Assembly (NCBI GenBank): GCA_027486655.1
Contig: JAIXOR010000054.1
Span: 1 to 64,000 of the forward strand
DNA length: 64,000 nucleotides
Direction of reading: 5' to 3'
DNA from: Verrucomicrobiaceae bacterium
GTDB lineage: Bacteria > Verrucomicrobiota > Verrucomicrobiia > Verrucomicrobiales > Akkermansiaceae
Below, one piece after another: positions 53,398-60,787 of this stretch. Each line of letters starts with the position of its first letter. The first letter of the stretch is position 1. Position numbers and translations under genes: made by a program. The notes beneath the pieces were generated by a model that was not told the origin of the DNA, made no database searches, and was given only the letters and a program-made list of their open reading frames with translations.

Positions 53398-54280
53398 TGC
53401 GAGAATTCTTCTGATAGATCAACTCAATCACCGGACGGGTGGCGAAGTCCATCACGATGACGCCATAACGGCCGCCTGGCGCGGCGGACAAGTGGTCTCG
53501 CAGCTTCGGGTTGATGAATGAGGAGATGCCGGTGATGTCCGGAATGCCGAAAAGCCCGGGGCGGTAGCCACTGGTGAAGTTCAGATAGAGGGTCTCCGGC
53601 GGTCCACCGCGCGCGGCTTCGAGCTGCGCGAGCACGTCCTGCCACTTGGCCGCGGAGTCCTTCACGACAAAGCGATCCTGGATGTGGGGCTGTGCGCCGT
53701 GCGGCGAAACCGAGTTTCCCGGCCAAACGGTCGCGTCGATCCCTTTCGGCAGCGAGGCCGCCATGAAGCGCCGCAGCAGGACGATCTTCCCACGCGCCTC
53801 ATCAAGTGTGGGGATCCTGCTGGAGAGCCACCACAAGCGCGTGTCCCGGGCGGTGTGGGCGTCGAACACCTGCTCGAAGCTCAACCGGTTCCCCTCCGCC
53901 GAAAACTCGCGCTGCACGCTCATGATCACGGTTTCCGAAGGATGGGCGGCGAGGAACGCGGCGCAGGATGCGATCACCTGGGTGAAATCCTGCCGCTGAT
54001 AGACCGGTCCATGGTGGATCGAGAACCCGTCGCGCACATGGCGGCAGCGGATGTCGAGGAAACGCACGCCCGCCTCCAGCTGCGAGGATATCGGCAAATC
54101 CTGGCATTTCGCCGTGCCGGCCACAGGCTCATGCAAAGCCGCGGAATTGTGAGTGCCCGGAAGGGTCAGCGCGGAAAGCGGAAGCCTGCCGGAAACCCCG
54201 GCCATCCAGCGCGGGCCATCGTCCGGCGCCCCGCAGGCCAGCGCGGTGCTGAGAAAGAGGACTCGGAGCGCATGCTTCAT
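53390..54280 (-). CDS. Secreted PI-PLC-X domain phospholipase C-like protein
   Basis: 296 residues from the ATG at 54280; the much longer upstream open frame is antisense to the DUF1080 gene and is not protein-like. Signal peptide to about residue 17. The PI-PLC X-domain signature is LTLPGTHNSAALHEP (catalytic His 44), RFLDIRCRHVRDGFSIHHGPVY (second His near 89) and FLDIR (Asp). Such enzymes cleave phosphatidylinositol or GPI-type substrates, or related phosphodiesters. Possible targets here are unknown. First gene of a coupled pair with the membrane protein; divergent from the DUF1080 fusion. Confidence 0.8.
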   Translation of the reverse strand: MKHALRVLFLSTALACGAPDDGPRWMAGVSGRLPLSALTLPGTHNSAALHEPVAGTAKCQDLPISSQLEAGVRFLDIRCRHVRDGFSIHHGPVYQRQDFTQVIASCAAFLAAHPSETVIMSVQREFSAEGNRLSFEQVFDAHTARDTRLWWLSSRIPTLDEARGKIVLLRRFMAASLPKGIDATVWPGNSVSPHGAQPHIQDRFVVKDSAAKWQDVLAQLEAARGGPPETLYLNFTSGYRPGLFGIPDITGISSFINPKLRDHLSAAPGGRYGVIVMDFATRPVIELIYQKNSRND

Positions 54281-54298
54281 GGACCGCCGCCATCGTAT

Positions 54299-54312
54299 CC
54301 CGTAATTTGGGG
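54299..54312. promoter_or_regulatory. Near-palindromic operator candidate, site 3
   Basis: CCCGTAATTTGGGG differs at one base from the corresponding 14 bases of sites 1 and 2 (CCCGAAATTTGGGG). It lies between the divergent ATGs at 54280 (PI-PLC) and 54359 (DUF1080 fusion). Confidence 0.35.
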
Positions 54313-54358
54313 AAATCCGATTGAATTTTCCCGCCAACTCGCAACGTAACGGATCGCC

Positions 54359-57300
54359 ATGCTCCGCATCCTGCTCCCTTTGTTCGCTCTTTGTGCCACA
54401 GTCCATTCCCAGGACCGCTGGCAATCCCTTTTCAATGGCAAGGACCTCACCGGTTGGTCGGGAGACCCCAGATTGTGGCGCGTCGAGGACGGAGTGATCA
54501 TCGGCGAGACCAATGGTGCGGACAAAAAGATCGGTGCCAACTCGTTCCTCATCTGGCAGGGCGGTGAGCCGGCCGACTTCACCCTGGAATACCAATGCCG
54601 CGTCACCGGCAACAACTCCGGCGTGCAATACCGCAGCAAGGTGGTGGACGCCGCAAAGTGGAGCGTCGGCGGCTATCAGATGGATCTCCATCCCAATGCA
54701 CCCTATCTCGGCATGCTCTACGAAGAACGCGGGCGCGGCATCGCCTGCCAGCGCGGACAGCGCGTCGAGCTCAATGACAAGCCTCAGGAAACCGGAAAAC
54801 TGGAGCTGCCCGCCGTGGACCTCGCAGCCTGGAACTCCTATCGCATCGTCGCCCAGGGCAACGTCCTCAAGCACTTCGTCAACGGCAAGCTCGCCGCGGA
54901 AATCCATGATGTGCACCCCGCGAAGCGATCGGCTTCCGGTGTGATCGCGCTGCAGTTGCACGCCGGCCCGGCGATGCGTGCGGAGTTCAAGGATCTGCGC
55001 CTCCATCAGGACCCGAAAGCCAAGGCGGCCGCCAAGGCCCAGGCGAAGCGCGGCGCGCAGGCCCAGCCCTTTTCCTGGATCTGGAGCGGCCCCACTCCGG
55101 GAGCCGAGGAAAAGGTCTTTTTCCGCAAGGAATTCCAAGTCCCGGCCGGCATCACGGACGCCTCGTTGGTTGTCACCTGCGACAACCGCCACCACCTGTT
55201 CATCAATGGCACGGACCTCGGCGCATCCGGCGATTGGTGGTCGCCGCGCAGCGAGGATGTGAAGACCCATCTCAAGCCCGGCCTCAATGTCATCGCTATC
55301 GAGGGCCGCAACGAAGGCGGCCCCGCAGGTCTTGCGCTGCGCCTGAGTGCAGGCCTCGCAAACGGCGGAGACTTCCAACTCGTCAGCGATGACTCATGGC
55401 AAGTCTCCGGCGAGGCTCCGGAAAACTGGACCGCCCCCGGATTCAAGCCGGAGGGTTGGAAAAACGCGACCGTTATTGGCAAGGCAGGCATCGCACCATG
55501 GGGCGACGTGATCCCCGCCACAGACCCTCGCTCCGCCGGCCCGGAGGATGTGACCGCTCTCTATCAGGTGGCGAAGGGCTTCAAGCTGGAGCGTCTCTAT
55601 CAGATTCCCACCAGCCAGGGTTCCTGGGTGGGAATGACGGTGGATGACAAAGGCAGGCTCGTCTGCGCCGACCAATACGGCAAAATCCACCGCGTCACCC
55701 TGCCTGCGAGCCCGGACGCACCGGTCAAGGTCGCCGCTCTCGATCTACCGCTCTCCGGTGCCCACGGCGTGCTCTGGCATCAGGGCGTGCTCTGGGTCTG
55801 CGTGAACGAAGACGGCGGAAAACGCGGTGTCTGGCGCATTACGGACTCCAACGGAGACGGCGAGCCCGACCAACCGGAACTCGTCAAGACCCTCGTCGGC
55901 GGTGGCGAACACGGCCCGCATTCGCTGGTCGCAGCCCCGGATGGAAAGTCGATCTACGTGGTCGCGGGAAATCACACCGACCTGCCGCAGATGGATGCCT
56001 CGCTGTTGACGAAGTGCTGGCAGGAGGACCAATTGCTGCCGCGCCGCCCGGACGCCCGCGGCCACGCCCGCGACCGCATGGCACCCGGCGGCTGGATCGC
56101 CCGCATCAGCCTCGATGGCAAACACTGGACCTTCTTCTCCGGCGGATACCGCAATCAGTTCGACGCGGCATTCAATGAATACGGCGATCTCTTCAGCTAC
56201 GACGCGGACATGGAATGGGATCTCGGCATGCCCTGGTACCGCCCCACCCGCATCTGCCACGCCACACCCGGCTCCGAGTTCGGCTGGCGCAACGGCACCG
56301 GCAAATGGCCGGACTACTACGAGGACTCCATGCCCTCCCAACTCGACATCGGCCCGGGTTCACCCACCGGCATGGTGTCCGGCAAGGGCGCACGCTTCCC
56401 CGCCAAATATCAAAAGGCCCTCTACGCGCTCGATTGGACCTTCGCCACGCTCTACGCCGTCCACCTCACTCCGAGTGGCGCGGGCTACACCGCCACGCGC
56501 GAGGAATTCGTCGCCGGAAAAGGCCTTCCCTTCACCGATGCGGTGATCGGAGCCGATGGCGCGATGTATTTTCTAACAGGAGGTCGCAGGACCGCCTCCG
56601 CCCTCTGGCGGGTCACTTACACCGGAAACGAATCCACCGCCCCGGTGGAATACCGCTCCAAGGAACTCGGGCTGATGGATCCCGCCCTGGCCGCCAAAGC
56701 CATCGGCGGGGACGACCGCGTGGCTCGCTTCAATGCGCGAACCGCCTTGGAGCAGCAGGGACCTGCGGCGCTTCTGCCCCTTCTCAAGTCGCCCGGCGGC
56801 GAGGCATGGAAAGTCATCGGTGCCAGCATCGGCCTCGCCCGCGTCGGCACGGCGGAAGATACGCGTGCCGCCCTCGATGCACTCTGCCAACTCGATTGGA
56901 AACAGCTCGATCTCCAACAGCAGCTCAACTGGCTGCGTGCCGCCGGCCTGGTCTTCGCACGACATGGCGCACCCACGCCGGAAGCACGTCAGCAGGTGCT
57001 CGCCAAGATCGACGCCTTGTTTCCCGCCACCGATGCCATGCTCAACCGCGAGCTCTGCCGCATGCTGTCTTATCTCCAGGCCCCGGGGGTGGTGGCCCGC
57101 ACGCTGCAACTGATGGACTCCGCCGGCCCCTCACCGGCACCGGACTGGATGGAACTCGCCAAACGCAACGCCTTCTACGGCAAGACCGTGGAAAACATGA
57201 TCGCCAACCTGCCGCCTGCCCAGGTGATCCACTACGTCTACTGCCTCCGCGTGGTGAAGGGCCCGTGGCGCGCCGATGAACGCAAGCGCTTCTTCGGCTG

Positions 57301-57946
57301 GATCACCCGCCTCACCGGAAACCAGGGCGGCATGAGCTACGATGGATTCATCCGCGATCTGCGGAATGAAACGCTGAGCACCTGCACTCCGGAAGAGGTG
57401 GAGCTCGTCAAAACCTTCGACACCACACCCGCAGCCAATCCGTTTGCCAACCTGCCGCCCGTCAAGGGACCGGGCCGCGAGTGGACGATCGATGAGATTG
57501 AAAAGCTCGCCCAGGGCGGACTGGAAGGCCGCTCGAAAGAACGCGGCCACGACATGTTCCGCGCCTCCCTCTGCGCGGCCTGTCATCGCTTCGGCAACGA
57601 GGGCGGCGCCGCCGGACCGGACCTGACCAGCCTCGGCGGCCGCTTCAGCGCACGCGACATTGCGGAGGCCATTCTCGAGCCTAACAAGGTGGTCTCCGAT
57701 CAATACGCCTTCGATCTGATCACCCGCAAGGACGGCACCCAGCTCACCGGCAAGATCACCGGTGAGAAAGACCGCAAGACCATCGTCGCCACCAATCCCT
57801 TCGACCTCAGCCAGACGGTGGAAATCGAAAGCGGAGAGATCGCCTCGGTGAAGGCCTCGCCCGTCTCGCCGATGCCTCCCGGGCTGGTCAACCGACTCAA
57901 CCCGGAAGAGCTGAAGGATCTGCTCGCCTATCTGTTAGGCAAGTGA
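54359..57946 (+). CDS. DUF1080 (3-keto-glycoside hydrolase-like) / propeller dehydrogenase / cytochrome c fusion
   Basis: 1195 residues. Signal peptide (MLRILLPLFALCATVHS), DUF1080 concanavalin-like domain about 18-220 (SLFNGKDLTGWSG, WRVEDGVIIGET, FTLEYQCRVTGNNSGVQYRS, GGYQMDLHPNAPY), a galactose-binding-like beta sandwich about 240-345, a PVC-type propeller about 400-760, HEAT-like repeats about 770-980, and a heme module with C1072-A-A-C1075-H followed by GPDLTSLGGRFSARDI. DUF1080 proteins have been shown elsewhere to hydrolyse 3-keto-glycosides. Having the oxidase-like and hydrolase parts in one exported chain suggests a self-contained oxidation-cleavage enzyme. ATG at 54359. Confidence 0.85.
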   Translation: MLRILLPLFALCATVHSQDRWQSLFNGKDLTGWSGDPRLWRVEDGVIIGETNGADKKIGANSFLIWQGGEPADFTLEYQCRVTGNNSGVQYRSKVVDAAKWSVGGYQMDLHPNAPYLGMLYEERGRGIACQRGQRVELNDKPQETGKLELPAVDLAAWNSYRIVAQGNVLKHFVNGKLAAEIHDVHPAKRSASGVIALQLHAGPAMRAEFKDLRLHQDPKAKAAAKAQAKRGAQAQPFSWIWSGPTPGAEEKVFFRKEFQVPAGITDASLVVTCDNRHHLFINGTDLGASGDWWSPRSEDVKTHLKPGLNVIAIEGRNEGGPAGLALRLSAGLANGGDFQLVSDDSWQVSGEAPENWTAPGFKPEGWKNATVIGKAGIAPWGDVIPATDPRSAGPEDVTALYQVAKGFKLERLYQIPTSQGSWVGMTVDDKGRLVCADQYGKIHRVTLPASPDAPVKVAALDLPLSGAHGVLWHQGVLWVCVNEDGGKRGVWRITDSNGDGEPDQPELVKTLVGGGEHGPHSLVAAPDGKSIYVVAGNHTDLPQMDASLLTKCWQEDQLLPRRPDARGHARDRMAPGGWIARISLDGKHWTFFSGGYRNQFDAAFNEYGDLFSYDADMEWDLGMPWYRPTRICHATPGSEFGWRNGTGKWPDYYEDSMPSQLDIGPGSPTGMVSGKGARFPAKYQKALYALDWTFATLYAVHLTPSGAGYTATREEFVAGKGLPFTDAVIGADGAMYFLTGGRRTASALWRVTYTGNESTAPVEYRSKELGLMDPALAAKAIGGDDRVARFNARTALEQQGPAALLPLLKSPGGEAWKVIGASIGLARVGTAEDTRAALDALCQLDWKQLDLQQQLNWLRAAGLVFARHGAPTPEARQQVLAKIDALFPATDAMLNRELCRMLSYLQAPGVVARTLQLMDSAGPSPAPDWMELAKRNAFYGKTVENMIANLPPAQVIHYVYCLRVVKGPWRADERKRFFGWITRLTGNQGGMSYDGFIRDLRNETLSTCTPEEVELVKTFDTTPAANPFANLPPVKGPGREWTIDEIEKLAQGGLEGRSKERGHDMFRASLCAACHRFGNEGGAAGPDLTSLGGRFSARDIAEAILEPNKVVSDQYAFDLITRKDGTQLTGKITGEKDRKTIVATNPFDLSQTVEIESGEIASVKASPVSPMPPGLVNRLNPEELKDLLAYLLGK

Positions 57947-57955
57947 GATCACCTT

Positions 57956-58987
57956 TCAGCGGATCTCGATGATCGCCTTGATGGCCCCCAGCGCGGGATC
58001 GGTGAATTTCCCGAAATCCCGCGCCACATCGTCAAAGGCGAGCCGGTGGGTGATCCAAGCGTCGGTATCAATCTTGCCGGCGCGGATGAGTCCGATGATC
58101 CGCTCGAAGTCCTCCGGCATCGCATTGCGCGAGGCCAGCAGCGTGAGCTCGCGGCGGTGAAAGACCGGGGCATGCGGAAATCCGAGATCCGAGGTGGTGA
58201 TGCCCACATAGACCACGCGGCCGGCAAAGGCGGCGAAGTCGAAACAGGTGGACATCGACTTCGGGCTGCCGGTCGCGTCGATGACGACGTCCGCCAGTTT
58301 TCCATCCGTCAGCGCTTCGAGCGCGGCGAGGTGCGATCCATCCGGCTGGAAGGCGATGGTGTGGTGGATGCCCAGTTTTTCCCGGCAGAAATCGAGACGG
58401 CCCTGCACCATGTCCATGACGATGGTGGTCACATCCATGAGCTTGAGGAATTCCAGGCAGGCCAGGCCGATCGGACCCGCGCCGATGACGAGCACGGTTT
58501 CGCCGGGCTGGGGATTGCCGCGTTGCACGGCGTGGTAGCCGATGGCCAGCGTCTCGACGAGGGCCAGTTGATCGTAGGATAGATCATTGCCCGGATGCAG
58601 CTTGCGCGCGGGCACGGCGAAGACTCCGCGCCGCAGGCCGCCGTTGTTGTGCACGCCGATGACCTGCACTCCGGGGCAGCAGTTCGGCTTCCCTTTCTGC
58701 GAGGTGGGGGACGCGGCATCATTGACGTAGGGCTCCAACGAGCACTTGTCTCCGGGTTTCACGTGGGTGACGTCCGGCGCCACGGCCACCACTTCCAAGC
58801 CAAGCTCGTGGCCCGGCGTGCGCGGATAGGCAAAAAACGGAAACTTGCCCAGATAACACGCCAGATCGGTGCCACAGATGCCCATGCGGTGGGCGCGGAC
58901 CAGCGCCTCGCCCGGTCCAGGCGCTGCGGGTTCGTCCAGATCGATCATCCGGATCTCCTTGGGGGCGGTGAATTGGATCGCTTGCAT
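57956..58987 (-). CDS. Zinc-type medium-chain dehydrogenase (sorbitol/threonine dehydrogenase-like)
   Basis: 343 residues. GICGTDLACYLG (catalytic Cys 38 region), TPGHELGLEVV (His/Glu) and the Rossmann loop VLVIGAGPIGLACLEFLK (about 165-182) fit the L-threonine/sorbitol dehydrogenase group. The structural-zinc lobe is degenerate: only two adjacent cysteines (KPNCCPG) remain where four spaced ones are usual. The ATG (58987) overlaps the aldo/keto reductase TGA by one base (TGATG). Third gene of the isomerase-reductase-dehydrogenase operon. Confidence 0.88.
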   Translation of the reverse strand: MQAIQFTAPKEIRMIDLDEPAAPGPGEALVRAHRMGICGTDLACYLGKFPFFAYPRTPGHELGLEVVAVAPDVTHVKPGDKCSLEPYVNDAASPTSQKGKPNCCPGVQVIGVHNNGGLRRGVFAVPARKLHPGNDLSYDQLALVETLAIGYHAVQRGNPQPGETVLVIGAGPIGLACLEFLKLMDVTTIVMDMVQGRLDFCREKLGIHHTIAFQPDGSHLAALEALTDGKLADVVIDATGSPKSMSTCFDFAAFAGRVVYVGITTSDLGFPHAPVFHRRELTLLASRNAMPEDFERIIGLIRAGKIDTDAWITHRLAFDDVARDFGKFTDPALGAIKAIIEIR

Positions 58988-59925
58988 CAGTTGTTTTCGG
59001 GAAGGCCCTCGACGTGGCCGATGTTTCTCACAGGATCAAAGATGGCCAGCACCTCGGCGAGGAGCTCACGGTCGATGGGCTCTTCCAGCCACTCCGCCCA
59101 TTTGCGGATATTGGCCGGATTGGCGGACCCGGCGACGGTGGTGGCCAGCCCCGGGTGCTCGCAGGAAAACTGAAGCGCCAGCTTGGCGATGTCCGTGCCG
59201 CGGGCGGCGCAGTGGCTGGCGGCGGCGCGGGCGGCGGCCTTGACGTTCTCCGGCTCCTTGAGCCAGACGGGCAGCTCGGCCTGGGTAAGCAGTCGGGCGG
59301 AAAATGGACCCGCGTTCATCGCGCCGATGCCCTTGGCCTCAAGCCGGGGCAGCAGGTCTTCGGTGAAGCTGGTGTTTTGAAGCGTGTAGCGGTTGTAGGC
59401 GAGCACGCAGTCGATCTGATCCTCCACATGGTCGAGCACGGTGTGGAAGGTCTTGAGTGGATAACAGGAAAAACCGATGGCACGCACCTTGCCCTGCTCC
59501 TTGAGCTTGAGCACGGCGGGCAGGGTCTCCTCCCAGATCTGGGGCAGCGAAACGAACTCGACGTCGTGGAGCAGCAGCACGTCCAGATGATCGGTGCCGA
59601 GACGTTGCAGCGAGACGTGGATGGACTCGGCCACGCGCTTGGCGGAAAAGTCGAAGTGAATGTCCGAGTAACGCCCGAGCTTGGTGCCTAACAGATAGCT
59701 GTCACGCGGGATGCCCTTGAGGCCGAGGCCGAGCATGATCTCGGACATGCCACGGCCGTAGAACGGCGAGGTGTCGATGAAGTTCATGCCCAGATCCAGC
59801 GCGGTGCGCGTGGAGAGCATGGCCTCGTCGAGCGAGATGGAACGGAACTCCGCGCCCAGTGACGAGGCGCCGAAGGAGAGGATGGGAAGGTCGATGCCGG
59901 TGCGGCCGAGCGGGCGGGTCTTCAT
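58987..59925 (-). CDS. Aldo/keto reductase
   Basis: 312 residues from the ATG at 59925 (MKTRPLGRTGIDLPILSFG). The catalytic tetrad region is MNFIDTSPFYGRGMSE (Asp, Tyr) with the conserved Lys near LLGTKLGRY and His in DVLLLHDVEF. It resembles L-fucose/D-arabinose (galactose) dehydrogenases of the AKR family, which oxidise a sugar to a lactone. One base separates the upstream TGA from its ATG (TGACATG), so translation is coupled. It carries a CTAACAG word in Leu-Leu-Gly codons. Confidence 0.88.
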   Translation of the reverse strand: MKTRPLGRTGIDLPILSFGASSLGAEFRSISLDEAMLSTRTALDLGMNFIDTSPFYGRGMSEIMLGLGLKGIPRDSYLLGTKLGRYSDIHFDFSAKRVAESIHVSLQRLGTDHLDVLLLHDVEFVSLPQIWEETLPAVLKLKEQGKVRAIGFSCYPLKTFHTVLDHVEDQIDCVLAYNRYTLQNTSFTEDLLPRLEAKGIGAMNAGPFSARLLTQAELPVWLKEPENVKAAARAAASHCAARGTDIAKLALQFSCEHPGLATTVAGSANPANIRKWAEWLEEPIDRELLAEVLAIFDPVRNIGHVEGLPENN

Positions 59926-59926
59926 G

Positions 59927-60724
59927 TCAGATGAGGGCGCGGATGGAAGCGATGGTCTGGCGCGCCGCCGTCTCCGGATCGGGCAGCGGCAGAATCTCGG
60001 CCGAGAGATAACCGGAGTAACCCACCGCATGCAAGGCGGAGATGATAGGTTTCGGATCGGTATGGCCGAAACCCATGGCCCGCCGGTTGGAATCCGCATA
60101 ATGCACATGCCCGATGCGGTCACCGGCTTCCAGGATGGCGGAGGAAAGATCGCTTTCCTCGATGTTCATGTGGAAGAGATCCGCCAGAAGGACGATGTTT
60201 TCCAGCGATCGATCTAACAGGAAGCGCCGGGCATCCCCCAATCGGGGGAAAAGCGTGGTTTCGTATCGGTTGAGCGGTTCGTAGATGAAAGGCACGCCAC
60301 CGGCCGCGGCCCGTTCCCCGCAGACGCGCAGGACCTCGGCGAGAAGATCGAAGGCATCGGGTCCGGTGGGTTTTCCCTGCATCGATCCGAGGATGGCGGG
60401 GGCACCGAGGCGGGCTCCGAAGTCGATCATGCCGCCGATGAAGGCGAGGGCATCGCGGCGGCGCGACGGGGATTCGTCTGTTAGAGAAAGCCCTTCGCGG
60501 AGCATGCCCGCACCGGTGCCCACGGCGGCGATGGAGAGATGGTGTTCCGCGGCAAGCGCGAGGATGTGTTCCGGGCTGGCGGAGTCCGGCCCCGGAAGGA
60601 AGAGCTCGACGGCATCAAACCCGGCGGCGGCGGCGGCCTGGAAGGATTGCTCCAGCGGGTAACGGAACACGAAGGGCCCGTGGAGGGCCTCAGGAACGAG
60701 GGAGATCGTGATGGCGGACTTCAT
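59927..60724 (-). CDS. Sugar isomerase/epimerase, TIM-barrel
   Basis: 265 residues from the ATG at 60724; upstream in-frame codons are not conserved. Metal/catalytic stretch FIYEPLNRYETTLFPRL (Glu, about 147), LADLFHMNIEESDL (Asp/His, about 182), VHYADSNRRAMGFGHTD (His/Asp, about 206) and YLSAEILPLPD (Glu, about 242), as in hydroxypyruvate-isomerase and tagatose-epimerase-like enzymes. First gene of the three-gene operon that ends in the zinc dehydrogenase. CTAACAG words occur twice within it. Confidence 0.87.
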   Translation of the reverse strand: MKSAITISLVPEALHGPFVFRYPLEQSFQAAAAAGFDAVELFLPGPDSASPEHILALAAEHHLSIAAVGTGAGMLREGLSLTDESPSRRRDALAFIGGMIDFGARLGAPAILGSMQGKPTGPDAFDLLAEVLRVCGERAAAGGVPFIYEPLNRYETTLFPRLGDARRFLLDRSLENIVLLADLFHMNIEESDLSSAILEAGDRIGHVHYADSNRRAMGFGHTDPKPIISALHAVGYSGYLSAEILPLPDPETAARQTIASIRALI

Positions 60725-60787
60725 GCGCCGATTCGTGAGGCATCCGCGGCGTGATGGAAAGCGCTTCGTTTCCACTTCGCCGGCCAC

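Noticed and set aside
53390-55378. A 662-codon minus-strand frame spanning the phospholipase and the DUF1080 gene
   Set aside because: Only its last 296 residues look like protein (PI-PLC); the rest is antisense to the DUF1080 coding region and crosses its start.
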